From contig JAKTNV010000009.1 of the NCBI GenBank assembly GCA_022747635.1, positions 26,297,122-26,361,121 on the forward strand: a stretch of 64,000 nt of DNA, in the 5' to 3' direction. This document shows positions 1-9,415 of this stretch, piece after piece (the stretch's first letter is position 1; every line of letters begins with the position of its first letter). The notes below the pieces were generated by a model. It worked only from the letters and a program-made list of their open reading frames with translations, had not been told where the DNA came from and did no database searches. This DNA is from Hetaerina americana. Its lineage: Eukaryota; Arthropoda; Insecta; Odonata; Calopterygidae. The position numbers and the translations under genes were made by a program.

Positions 1-508
1 GAAGAGCACGTGTGCGTTCTTAAAATTGAGATTCGATGAATTGTGAGGCATTTGTCAGATATTCTATGAATAGATGCGATTAAATGTTTCTGAACTGTGA
101 ACACGCCTTGGGACCCCCAGCAGTCTTATATCCAGCTATAATTTTTCTTAAACGTGTAAAAATGTTATCATTTCACGGAAGTGCGACTCATTTTTAGCAC
201 TGATGTTAGAATGCAGAGTATCTGAATGAAAATTTAGTTATTGATGGCAAAGTATTGAAACAAGATTGATTGTTGTTCGTTGGAATATTTTTTTAATTCC
301 ATATTCCACTCCAGTAGTCAACTCATGGTTAGGAGCTTTTATTTAGTCATTCAAGGGATTTCTTGCGAATGCATGTGATTCCTTCTTGTATGAGATGCGG
401 ATTTTAATATGCACATGTATTCGCTATTTAAATATTGCCACCGGAAATGGTATTCGGCCTATTTGAAAGAGAACTACTAGCTTTAATTGCCCTGGTGAAA
501 TACCTCTG
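1..508. other. AT-rich stretch, nothing recognised
   Basis: Both strands are broken by frequent stops. No repeat, RNA gene or coding similarity is seen. Confidence 0.5.
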
Positions 509-886
509 ATGATAAAAGTGGGTCCTCGAACATGGTACCCTCTCTCTAAATATTCCTGCTTCATTCTCTTTTCTCCCATCCTACCCTATCTTGCAATTAT
601 CTGCCCTAGTTTTTCATTTAATATTTTCACCCTCAAATACTCTGACCTCATCACTACGCCAATATCTATTCATACCATCTATCCATTTCTCCGCGTCCCT
701 CAAACTGCCTCCAGTAATGTATGTAATACGTATTTTAGAAGATTCGTAGCCAACCTTTTCTTAAATCTCCCCTTCATCCCTGCTATCCTCATTTTAGCCC
801 CGATGTCTATACTTGGTCGTGTAAATACGTTACCATTTCGTTATTTTTTGATTTTAATGACAATAGGGTTGTTATTTTTTAATTAA
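509..886 (-). mobile_element. Possible LINE relic (weak)
   Basis: The plus strand is T/C-rich and reads as a hydrophobic Leu/Phe-rich frame, which often marks the antisense of an old hydrophilic coding sequence. On the minus strand a segment near 780-840 reads KMRIAGMKGRFKKR. This resembles the RIA..K..F.KKR stretch that precedes the C-terminal YGSETW region in insect LINE ORF2 proteins. Several stops interrupt it and no other landmark is clear. It could equally be unrelated low-complexity DNA. Confidence 0.25.
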
Positions 887-1229
887 ATATTTTAAATTGC
901 TATTTTTCATTAATCAGGATCTTCCACGATATCACGCCTGAAACGTCTCTTTTCATAGGATTACCTCTCTAAACTCTTTATCATTCTTGGAAATTTCGAA
1001 GAGATGACAACATTTTCTGATCTAAATTGTAATACTTTGCCATGATAGTTCACTATTCCATCATTTCTACCATCTTTATGCCGTCGAGTGTGGATATTAT
1101 TCCTTGGGGACGTATTGTTTTCCTTCTCTATTCCCTATTATCCAGCATACTGCATCCCAAGATACATTTTAGCACATACTATTTGTCTTCATCCTCATTT
1201 AATTTTTTTTCAAATGCACTCCATCTTTG

Positions 1230-1450
1230 GCGTTTATTTGCGTCTCAGTTGAGCTAATTTATTCGATCTCTCTTCTCGCGTCCACACCTGGAAAGCTTAA
1301 AACCTAAGACCTTCTTTCCCTCGAGGACTGGTTTTCTGGTCATCACTTTCTTCCATATCAAAGTTTTGAGTAATCGTTTGTTTATGGCCATATAATCACT
1401 TTCAATGCTTGGTACTTTCCTCCTCTTTTGTAAATTCATATTTTATTAAC
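1230..1450 (-). mobile_element. LINE ORF2 C-terminal relic
   Basis: The minus strand reads LQKRRKVPSIES, then INKRLLKTLIW, and after a frame change AFQVWTREERSNK. These match, in order, the F.KRR.L..., KRL.KT.IWSV and AFEMWVWRRMEK landmarks of the region after the reverse-transcriptase domain in the LINE group at 6727-7350. Stops and at least one frameshift show it is dead. The flanks (890-1230 and 1450-1640) may belong to the same copy but are too degraded to assign. Confidence 0.5.
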
Positions 1451-2495
1451 TCAAATTTTTCTAATTTCAAGTCCTCGTACGATGAAATTTGGGAAATTTT
1501 GAAGATAGACACGAAACTCGATGTGAAATCCCTTGTGGTTATTCTATTGAAGAGAATCGATCTGCCAAAGTTAAGTTTCAAGTTAATACTTTCCTCTTTA
1601 CGTTGTGTAAGCATTAGTCTTTCCTTTTTAAAATAGTGGAAAAGAGAGTAGAATCTTGGATTCTGAGAAACTAGTTTTGATAGTACACTTGTTAGATTTT
1701 GGTGCCATAATAATGAAACTGGAATGAATAAAAATGCTTATCAAATGACAGGCATATTTTACGGTTCAAGTTTAGTTGCAGCAGAGACATAGTAGGTTAA
1801 TTAGTTTAACTTACACGGTAATGTTGCATCGTCACAAGCCCATTCGGTAAAATTACTTAGTTACTCATTAGACGAAGCACGTGTGAGGAGATTTTCAAAC
1901 CAACTTCCTTGTTTGAGCTTGTTAAGCTGTTAGTATTCTTGGTCGACTTCTTCCTTCCTTCCATAGATCAAGAGTAATCAGAAGCGCTAATAAAATTTTG
2001 ATATGCTACTCAGATTATCCTTAATCGATATTAGTTCAGACGAGAGCTTTCGCCACATATTACCATATCAGTGAAGCATAATAGTTCAAGCATCTCATTT
2101 TAAATACCTTTCGAGGTGTTTACTTGTTTCTCAAGTTGGGAGGTTTTTATACAAATTCAAGCTTTTCTATTTCTCCGAGTAGAATTAATATGAACTTAGC
2201 TTTTAAACACTTGTTCGCTGGGTTATGTCCTTACTCCCTGTCATTTTTTTCTTGTCTCTCTAGAGAGATGGCACACGCATTTATGATGGCCCTATCTACA
2301 AGTAATGTTTGATCATCACACGATAAGTTGATGTTATACATTTAAAAAAACCGTGGATGCACGAGTACTTTCCGTTTTTTCACTAAGATTTTCCATAATT
2401 TCGTTCTCTTCAAATTTTTATAACCACCTCCAAGTTGTCCTTGCACTGGCATTTCGTTTTTGTTTCCTTAAGGCAGCAGGCAGAAAGCGTTAAAG
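1451..2495. other. AT-rich stretch, nothing recognised
   Basis: Only short open frames without recognisable products occur here. No repeat or RNA signal is seen. Confidence 0.5.
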
Positions 2496-2499
2496 GATC

Positions 2500-3310
2500 C
2501 CATGGTCTCAATTTCGCCTGGATTGAGTCGTTTTTTTCCCTTGCAATTCCTTTCTACCACATTCTTTCTCCTCTGTCCGCCCGCTCCCCCGTTTTCTTTC
2601 CCCTATGAGGTTTATTTCCCTATAATTTTTCCCCTCCATTTCTCAGTCCCACCTCTCCACCCACTTCTTCCATCTAGAAATCCCTACCGCCCACCCCTTC
2701 CTCTCGGCGGCGACCCCATCCTCTCCCGCACCCCTTTTAACGCAGGACTCGCCGGGGACCCCTCCCGATTTTCCTCCCCCGCGTCCCCCCCACACCAATC
2801 CCGCCCTGCCCTCGCTCCCTCCTTGCACCCACCCACCCTCTCCTTCGTCCCTCCCACCCCCTGCGCCGGAGAGCAGTGCCTCGCTTCCCTGCTTCTCCCT
2901 TACAAATCCGCACCATTTGCTCCCTCGTTCATCATGCTGTCAAGGGACTCGGGAAAGGGCGCACTCTCTCGCCCTTCCAATGCTCGAAGCCTTTTCTCTC
3001 TCTCTCTTTCCCCCTCGAACGAGGGAGACCAGCACCATTCTAGCACTCCCTACCAGCCCAAACCAACCCCCTCTCTCCCGCACCGAAGCCACACACTTCC
3101 CTCCCTTCCCTCTCCGTGCATTTCATCCCCCTTTTTCTCCCAAAGCCTACTCCTACCTCTAACCCATCTAAGGTAGGTTCTTCTCCTCCCTCTAATCTAT
3201 GTCCCCGCTCCGCTTCCTTCGTGCCCACCCCCACCCACCCTGCTTCTTTCGTCTTTCTTCCTCCTCTCCCCTCCTCCGGCCACTCTCTCAGTTTCTCTAT
3301 CTGAGGGCAT
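2500..3310. other. Pyrimidine-rich, GC-rich patch
   Basis: The plus strand is dominated by C and T with runs such as CCCTCC, TCTCTC and CCACCC, and it contrasts sharply with AT-rich flanks. Long overlapping open frames occur in several phases on both strands, but they are Pro/Ser/Leu-rich on plus and Gly/Glu/Arg-rich on minus. That is what base bias alone produces, so no gene is called. It could be a regulatory island or a polypurine/polypyrimidine tract. Confidence 0.5.
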
Positions 3311-3908
3311 TCTGTGCGGGGATGGGAAACTGCATCTCTATGTGAACTTAAAAATCGTCACTTTATATCCTACCGCTCTCAAAACTGCACCGAGTGTTCG
3401 AGTGGTATGAGTTACGTCGATGCATTATGCCGCTACATTCGTACGAACGTGTGAAAGTAAGATGTGAATAGCGCGCGCTGTGCAAAATATATGTCAACGA
3501 AGTTACATTAATTTCGAAGTTGAGGGAGGCATCCGGGAAAGACACGTGAGTTCGCTTGTGACACCAATGCAAACCTAGTTGTTTTCGAGAACTTAGAGGT
3601 GCTCCGACGATGCGAAAAGATGAAGACAATTTCAACAAATATTCATTTTACATACTTATTTACTTTTGGCTCCGATTTCATCCAACTAGAAGTTTTTTTG
3701 TACTGTATATACTCCTATGCCAATGGTCATACATGTATGGACGCATAAAATAGACATTGTTACTAAAATTATCGTCCCGAGGTCACTATAGTGACGGGTT
3801 CTTAACGAAATAATTCATAGTATTTTAGCCTTCTACTTTAATATTTTGGTCATGAGGTCACGAAAAAATCATTCTGATGATGTATATCTTTTACATACAT
3901 CAAAAAAA
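3311..3908. other. No recognised feature
   Basis: A 91-codon frame on the minus strand (3363-3638) starts with TTG rather than ATG and resembles nothing I recognise. The rest is AT-rich. Confidence 0.4.
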
Positions 3909-3950
3909 TACCCCGCAAGCCGCCATAAGGGTGTGTGGCGGGAGGTGTTG
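3909..3950 (-). repeat. Dispersed GC-rich hairpin repeat, copy 1
   Basis: The segment reads ATACCCCGCAAGCCGCC, seven variable bases, then a GTGTGGCGG block. CCGCC and GGCGG can pair, giving a short stem-loop. The same arrangement occurs in reverse orientation at 45871-45918 with variation mainly in the loop. It resembles abundant short GC-hairpin segments I associate with arthropod retroelement 3' ends, but that link is recollection, not proof. Confidence 0.5.
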
Positions 3951-4395
3951 TGTCATTACTCATAAAATTTAAATAAAACTACTTGCAAAACTAACAACTA
4001 CGTCCCAATTCACACCCGCAGAGAAGTATATATTCATGCAAAACTCATTTTAACTTACATTCAAATGCATATACTAGCAACTAACTTACATATGGCTTAT
4101 GTCTACGCAGTGTTTAATATTGTACTTTGTAATGCGAATGTCTTTGCTATTTCTATAATGACCTTCATTTCTTACTTTTATGATTCCAGATAGTCCAAGA
4201 AAAGAAAGAATACTTCTACATCTACGTACCTTTGAGTCCGATGTGCAGGGAAAATCGTCGTTTCAACCCAGTGCTCGTATCTGAGTGGTTTTGTACTCGG
4301 ATCCAAATGCTGTTGTAGTCTGTTAAAAAAGGTACGAGTAAAGGCTCGTATATTGATATTTCACATTTCAAAAATCCGTGTTGAGATATATGTAG
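3951..4395. other. No recognised feature
   Basis: AT-rich sequence with no open frame of note and no repeat seen. Confidence 0.45.
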
Positions 4396-4397
4396 TG

Positions 4398-4495
4398 AGG
4401 GTATGGTAGTCTCGTGAGAAGAGCGGTTGACTGCTTACCGAAGGGCTCGGGTTCGATTAGAGGTGGCTTTGAGCACCCCCAGTAACAACAAGTTG
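4398..4495 (+). repeat. tRNA-like SINE fragment
   Basis: The segment has a box A-like TGGTAGTCTCGTGAG followed about 35 bases later by a box B-like GGGTTCGATTA, the spacing of an internal RNA polymerase III promoter. It does not fold into a convincing cloverleaf and lacks a clear acceptor stem. A degraded tRNA-derived SINE head is therefore more likely than a tRNA gene. It lies just upstream of the palindromic tRNA-like pair. Confidence 0.4.
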
Positions 4496-4508
4496 TGTAA
4501 CAATGTAG

Positions 4509-4757
4509 CAATTTCAGAGTGTAAAAATCATTCGCCTTGACCGGGATTCGAACCTGAATCCCTCGATGTCCGGTCGAGTGCTTTAACCAGTTAAGCTATC
4601 GAGGCGTCCTCTTAAACTCTGAAAGTTTGGAAAAATTAAAATTTCAGAGTTTAAGAGGACACCTCGATAGCTTAACAGAGTAAAGCACTCGACCGGATAT
4701 TGAGAGATCCGGGTTCGAATCCCGGTCAAAGCGAATGATTTTTACACTCAGAAATTC
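4509..4757. repeat. Large palindrome: head-to-head tRNA-like repeats
   Basis: Two arms of about 110-120 bp are inverted around a centre near 4630 with a short spacer. Each arm holds a 72-nt tRNA-like unit: minus strand 4534-4605 and plus strand 4661-4732. The plus unit has a T-arm with 5-bp stem CCGGG/CCCGG around TTCGAAT, and both have a D-arm-like GCTTAAC...AAAGC. In the minus unit 6 of 7 acceptor pairs form. The would-be anticodon loop CCGGA(C/T)A lacks the universal T33, so these are not functional tRNAs. The flanks ATTTCAGAGT and its inverse also pair, suggesting a MITE- or SINE-like monomer duplicated in inverted orientation. Confidence 0.75.
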
Positions 4758-5655
4758 TTGTATTACCTTCAACTCTATCAAGATTTCTGTGAGTCCACAA
4801 ATTTTCTCGTGTTCTTCCACTGATTTCTCATATTTCGTCCCTTTCGCACCCTTGCCCGTTTCTTTCTCCTTCGCCACTTTCTTCGGTGCAGTCCCATGAA
4901 AACCTCTCTTCCTCCAAACCTTTCTTCTTCCTCCTGACTCAAACCCCAACATATTTCTGGCCCTTTCCCCTTCTAGGCCTCCCAAACCCTACCGAGACAT
5001 CTTCCTCTCCCCTCCTCCTCTTCGTCCCATTCTTCATTTCGCCGTATTTACCATCATTCATGTCTTTTTATCAACTCTCTTCGTCTTGCCTTCCTCCTCG
5101 TATTTCTTCTATCTTGGAGGATTGGTGTTGCAGATAAATTCGTATTCAATTTGTAATCAAGTAATAGGGGGGGGCAGTTGCTTTTCATTCCTAAGCTTAC
5201 AGCTGTACATGTGTATATTTTTTCATTGTAAAATTTCATGTACCTATTGTTTACCAGCATAAAACAGTTAATCATTTACATTTCAATGCCAAACAAATTT
5301 CTTATTCGTAGTCAACCGCACAGTTATTAAAACTTATGATTTTTTCGGCTAATTGATCGTTAGGTTAACTTCGCTCTCATCTATGAACCGCTGTAGTGCC
5401 ACCGTGCATAGCACATTTCGAAAATCAAAAATAATATATTTCTTGCGTGCCACAGGGATGTGTTGTAATGCCTCTACTCTTCTTGATATACAGTGCTGAA
5501 TAGGGACCCCACACTAGAAACAAAAGCACCATCAACTAGTTGGTAGTGGTAGCTAACAGTAGGAGAATATTCCTGTCAGTCTTAAATTTCCTGTCGTTTA
5601 TTTCGAGGGATTGTGGGTAAATTTTAATAAAGAAGTAGCAGAGAAGTAGTACTTC
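4758..5655. other. C/T-rich then AT-rich, nothing recognised
   Basis: 4760-5140 is pyrimidine-rich on plus and reads as a Lys/Glu/Arg-rich open frame on minus, a likely composition effect or very old coding relic. 5140-5655 is AT-rich with an 8-G run near 5166. No product is recognised. Confidence 0.4.
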
Positions 5656-6050
5656 CTTATGATATGTCAATTTTGGAATTCGCGAAAGTATTAAGGATAT
5701 ATAGGAGAAAAGATAAATAAAGGAACTGAAAAAAATGCAGTGTATTTGCTAGATAAAATAATTCTACCAGAAAAGAGATGTGTGTGATATTGGAATAGGG
5801 GTAGAAGCCAATTGAATAATGAAATAAACAGAAAATACTAAGGCTTAATGAAGTAGGAAACACACGAGGTCGCTAATGACACGGAGGGAAATATTATTGG
5901 CTCCCCTTCCCTGCGATTTTATAGACAGATTGAATCAACAGGATGAAACATGAGGCATATTGCTACATTTTTAATAAAAAATGTAATGTTTAAAGCTCTT
6001 CTCACTATTTAAGCTTCTTCTCACACTATTATTGCTAGAATTAAATACGA
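5656..6050. other. No recognised feature
   Basis: Purine-biased AT-rich sequence. No domain or repeat is identified. Confidence 0.4.
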
Positions 6051-6054
6051 ATGT

Positions 6055-6372
6055 ATGAGTATATGTATGTTATATTGTAAGTGCAGAAAAGAGTTTTTGT
6101 GGAGTGGTAGAGAAGGATGGAAAAAGGTACAATGGTTAGCAATGAAAACAAATGTGGAAGTGCAATGCATGGCATGAGTGAGGATATTTTTGGCAGAAAT
6201 AGAAAGGGGTAGGAAAAATGAATGTGCTTTATAGACTGATGGACAGCTTTATGTTTGGCGATGGAATTGGAAGACTGTGATAGAGGAGAGAAAGTTAGCC
6301 AAGTGAGGAATAGGATAGGGAAATTGGACCGAATGAAGAGAGGAAGGAAATATGCAGAATGCATTCGAGCAG
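6055..6372 (+). mobile_element. LINE ORF2 C-terminal relic (group A)
   Basis: The plus strand keeps WKKVQWLAMKTNVEV and then FLAEIERGRKN. These are degraded versions of the RRMEKV..T.K.TNEEV and LL.EI.RRQ.KW landmarks found in the better copy at 6727-7350. The final part (near 6275-6345) matches that copy at the DNA level, including the motif ACTGTGATAGAGG. Multiple stops and frameshifts make it non-functional. It is cut off before the family's 3' tail. Confidence 0.6.
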
Positions 6373-6485
6373 GGACTTACTGAAGCGCACGATTTCAGGT
6401 AGAACTTTTGGTAATTATGCGCTAATGAAAAACCATAAACCCAGTAATCAACCCGATGGTCGCTTTTGTTGGTGATGGTAGAGTT

Positions 6486-6712
6486 CACCCAGTACTAAGC
6501 CCGACGGTGTGTGAAATTCACACATCAGGGTAGGGGGGCCAGCTCCTTTCCCTGTGCCGGTTATGGTTTGGGTACCAAGAACATCTGGTACCCGAAAAAT
6601 CACATAGCTTGGGTGGAGCTGCAGGTGCCCAGAGTGCCTTGCCCGGGAATCAAACCTGGGCCCCTCCGGTCAGTAGTCCAACGCTCTACCCCCTGGACTA
6701 CCGTGACCTACA
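6486..6712 (-). repeat. tRNA-derived SINE
   Basis: Read on the minus strand, 6709 down to about 6637 is a tRNA-like head: GGTCACGGTAGTCCAGGGGG with a box A-like GTAGAGCG, and a box B-like GGTTTGATTCCCGGG. A unique body follows, with an internal GGTACCAGATGTTC.../TTGGTACCC segment, and ends near 6486. The unit sits between two LINE group A pieces. No clear target-site duplication was found, so the body boundary is approximate. Confidence 0.6.
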
Positions 6713-6726
6713 TTAGAATTTGAATA

Positions 6727-7350
6727 TTAGAATAGGAGGGAGAAACTAGGGCAGGTAGAACAGTTTACGTATCTCGGTAGTGTTTTGGACCAACACGGTC
6801 AAAGTAGTAGGGACGTAAGGCGAAGAATTGCGCTAGGCATAGAGACTTTCACAAGGAGGAGGGAGTTGATGGCAGGGACGTTGAGTAAGGATGTTAAGAA
6901 AAGACTCGTAATAACTTTGATATGGAGCGTAGCTATGTGCGGCGCGGAATTGTGGTGATTGAAGCAGGAGGATGGACGCAGACTGGAGGCTTTTGAAATG
7001 TGAGTGTGGAGAAGAATGGAGAAGGTGAAATGACAGAGAAGAAAACAAATGAGGAAGTACTTGGTATGGTAGGCGAAGAGAGGGGTTTGTTGGGAGAAAT
7101 CCTATGGAGGCAGGAAAAGTGGGTGAAGGGGGTATTGACCGGCAGTGGGATGTTGAAGACTGTAATAGAGGGGAGAATGTTAGGCAAACGAGGAAAGGCC
7201 AGGAACAGGATGGGGATGTTGGACGGGATGTAGGGAGGGGGGAAGTACACAGAGATGAAGAGGGACCTGATGTAGAGTAGCAGGCTGGATTGTGTTTTGT
7301 TAGGAGTCACAAAATATTTATTAGGTAGTTGTGTCCATCCAAAAACCTAT
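6727..7350 (+). mobile_element. LINE 3' end (group A, best copy)
   Basis: The conceptual translation contains VEQFTYLGSVLDQHG, RRRIALGIETFTRRREL, KKRLVITLIWSVAMCGAELW and LEAFEM-VWRRMEKV, then after a frame change TNEEVLGMVGEERGLLGEI and RQEKW. This is the characteristic region downstream of the reverse-transcriptase palm in insect endonuclease/RT-type LINE ORF2 proteins. Stops break it in several places. The 3' untranslated tail (about 7260-7350) contains GTGTCCATCCAAAAACCTA, shared with copies ending near 9413, 12064 and 41413. The usual TAA-repeat end is missing here, so the extreme 3' end is lost. Confidence 0.8.
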
Positions 7351-7454
7351 GTTCGTTCTTTTTATGTGTTCCTATCCCTTTTCCTTTATTTATTTCCACG
7401 TTAATAAATATTTGTTCGGCATATGGCGGGTTTTCTTGTTTGAATGTGTGTGTG

Positions 7455-7475
7455 CATATATAAATAAATAAATAA

Positions 7476-7522
<47 letters not shown>
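7455..7522. repeat. Compound microsatellite (AAAT)n-(TA)n
   Basis: Several AAAT/AATA tetramers are followed by about 20 TA dinucleotides that run up to the left end of the mariner element. The TA at 7521-7522 serves as the left target dinucleotide. Confidence 0.95.
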
Positions 7523-8855
7523 CGAGGGTCATCCGGAAAGTAGTACCCGTTCGTGCCGCATGAAGTGCTGACGACGCGAGTAGCCGCTGGACGAGGTCAG
7601 ATAGCTTCAGTGGCTTGTCTGCCTTCTCTGAGCCAAGTTGCGTGACGCCTAGCATTGCCTGTGTTGTTTCTGTGATTGTTTACAATGTTTAAAAAAATTG
7701 AGAACGCTGCCAGTTGTGAAGTGAGGGCAGTGATTAAATTCCTCAATGCAAGAAACGTTCGCCCATGTGATATTCATCGCCAATTAAAGGAGGTGTATGG
7801 AGACAATGTAATGGACGAGTCGTCTGTTCGGCGGTGGTGTCGCAACTTCAACATGGGGAGGGGGAACACACACGACGATGAGCGTTCGGAGAGACCGTCT
7901 GTCATTACAGACCAACTGGTGAGCTCAGTTGACGAATTCGTGAGGAACGATCGGCGCGTCACAATTGATGACATCTGTGAGCATTTTCCCAATGTTTCTC
8001 GAACAATTGTTCATGAAATTGTTAAACACCATCTGCATTATGCAAAAATTTGTGCAAGATGGGTCCCTCGCAAGCTTACAGATGAGCACAAAACCAAGCG
8101 TATGGCTGCAGCACTGACGTTTTTGGGACGTTATTCTGATGAAGGAGACTCTTTCTTGACTCGCATAATTACTGGTGACGAAACATGGGTTTGTTATGCA
8201 TCACCTGAGAGTAAACGACAGTCAATGGAGTGGCATCATGCTCATTCACCAAACAAACCAAAAAAATTCAAGACAGTTCTGTCCACCAGGAAACTCATGG
8301 CAACCATTTTCTGGGATCGACGAGGTGTATTGCTTATTGATTTTATGGCCCGTGGAGACACTATTAATGCCAATGCGTATTGTGAAACATTAAAGAAATT
8401 ACGGCGGGCAATACAAAATCGGCGGCGAGGTCTATTGTCTACTGGTGTCATTCTCGTTCATGACAATGCCAGGCCTCATGCAGCTGGGATAACACAAAAA
8501 CTTTTGCAGCAACTCAAATGGGAAACTTTCGACCATCCACCGTATAGCCCGGACTTGGCCCCTTCAGATTTTCATCTCTTTACAAAGCTTAAAGACTTTT
8601 TGGCAGGAAAAAGATTTGACAGCGATGAAGAACTTAAAGAAGGAGTGACCCTGTATCTCAATGAGCTGGCGGCGAAGGACTATGCAGCAGGAATACAGAA
8701 ACTTGTCACACGTTATGACAAATGCCTTAATTTGCTTGGAGATTATGTTGAGAAGTAGTTTAAAGTATCCTCTTTCAAATAAAATTTTTTATGTTTGTTA
8801 ATATTTACTTTTGTCTTTATTTCACGAACGGGTACTACTTTCCGGATGACCCTCG
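7523..8855 (+). mobile_element. Full-length mariner element (1333 bp)
   Basis: The element has perfect 33-bp terminal inverted repeats: the left begins CGAGGGTCATCCGGAAAGTA and the right, 8823-8855, is its reverse complement. The left flank is TA as expected for mariner. The right flank is TG, not TA, at the start of a TG microsatellite. It encodes one intact transposase frame (7685-8758). A second copy at 31286-32038 is nearly identical but internally deleted, so this family was active recently. Confidence 0.97.
7685..8758 (+). CDS. mariner transposase, D,D34D, open frame
   Basis: The 357-residue product is a cut-and-paste transposase that binds the element's inverted repeats and moves it to TA sites. 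Residues about 8-55 form the first helix-turn-helix (IHRQLKEVYGDN...SSVRRWCRNF), and a second DNA-binding helical region lies near 90-120 (TIDDICEHFPNVSRTIV). The catalytic triad is Asp165 in ITGDETWV, Asp260 in VHDNARPH and Asp295 in YSPDLAPSDFHLF, with exactly 34 residues between the last two. ATG 7685 is preferred over an upstream in-frame TTG at 7676. Length matches the mariner norm. One oddity is residue 69: this copy has Glu (GAG, 7889-7891) in the linker motif DERSERPS, where family members and the 31-kb copy have Gly (GRPS). The frame is otherwise intact. Confidence 0.95.
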   Translation: MFKKIENAASCEVRAVIKFLNARNVRPCDIHRQLKEVYGDNVMDESSVRRWCRNFNMGRGNTHDDERSERPSVITDQLVSSVDEFVRNDRRVTIDDICEHFPNVSRTIVHEIVKHHLHYAKICARWVPRKLTDEHKTKRMAAALTFLGRYSDEGDSFLTRIITGDETWVCYASPESKRQSMEWHHAHSPNKPKKFKTVLSTRKLMATIFWDRRGVLLIDFMARGDTINANAYCETLKKLRRAIQNRRRGLLSTGVILVHDNARPHAAGITQKLLQQLKWETFDHPPYSPDLAPSDFHLFTKLKDFLAGKRFDSDEELKEGVTLYLNELAAKDYAAGIQKLVTRYDKCLNLLGDYVEK

Positions 8856-8858
8856 TGC

Positions 8859-8909
<51 letters not shown>

Positions 8910-8910
8910 C
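8856..8910. repeat. (TG)n-(TA)n microsatellite
   Basis: TG dinucleotides followed by TA dinucleotides lie immediately right of the mariner element. With 7455-7522 this implies insertion inside a compound microsatellite. Confidence 0.9.
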
Positions 8911-8929
8911 ACCTGGATTTAAATTAGGT

Positions 8930-9335
8930 TTCTAATCAATTTACTGAGGGCAATCTTTCGGAATAGGCGGGCGCTTTTTCTTAGAGGTATCAGAAAAATA
9001 GCGATCGTATATCGATGTTTTTTGTTAGCTTGTCCACATACCTGTATTCTCCGTATGTGTCTCACCTAGGAGAGATCGTGAGTGAAGGTGACGCCTAGGT
9101 ATTTGATTGAGTCAATACATTCCATTTCGGTGTTCCCAATGCAGTGGGTGTTCGGGTGGGATCCCTTTTTTTCCAAAAATGTATGACTACATGCCTTTCC
9201 TAAGTTTAATTCTAATTGCCAATTGTCGCACCAGCGTTGTATAGCATTGAGGTCATCTGAAAAAGCTGCTGTTTCACTGGGATCACGGATGTCACGGCAA
9301 ACCACTGCATCATCGGAAAATAAAAGTATCTTACT
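8930..9335 (-). mobile_element. LINE reverse-transcriptase relic (jockey/CR1-like)
   Basis: On the minus strand the segment ILLFSDDAVV is a mutated form of the catalytic FADD box. It is followed by DDLNAIQRWCDNWQLELN, IKYLGVTFTHDLS and, after a stop, GQANKKHRYTIAIFL. This is the palm-to-thumb order of jockey/CR1-type LINE reverse transcriptases. The first Asp neighbour is changed from Ala to Ser, and the reading frame is open only from about 9374 to 9066. The RT N-terminal half and the endonuclease are absent. Confidence 0.8.
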
Positions 9336-9413
9336 GGTGACACAAATTTTTATTTGGCAGTTGTGTCCAACCAAAACCTACCTTAATGGGTAGATTGCCT
9401 AATAATAATAATA
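9331..9413 (+). mobile_element. LINE group A 3' tail, tail-only copy
   Basis: The sequence has the family tail GTGTCC(A)ACCAAAACCTACC, then GGTAGATTGCCTAATAATAA, ending in TAA repeats. It abuts the opposite-strand RT relic at 8930-9335. A copy this short fits extreme 5' truncation during target-primed reverse transcription. Confidence 0.7.
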
Positions 9414-9415
9414 CT

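Noticed and set aside
2502..3176. 224-codon Pro/Ser/Leu-rich open frame
   Set aside because: Pyrimidine bias suppresses stop codons on this strand, and competing frames overlap it.
4534..4732. Two functional tRNA genes
   Set aside because: The anticodon loop lacks T33, stems contain mismatches and the units are part of a longer inverted repeat, so they are tRNA-derived repeats.
7307..7655. Minus-strand frames with YI repeats near the mariner
   Set aside because: Translations of the TA tract and antisense of the mariner end.
8930..9413. Twin-priming inversion of one LINE
   Set aside because: Orientation fits, but the RT fragment and the tail appear to belong to different LINE families. Kept only as a low-interest alternative.
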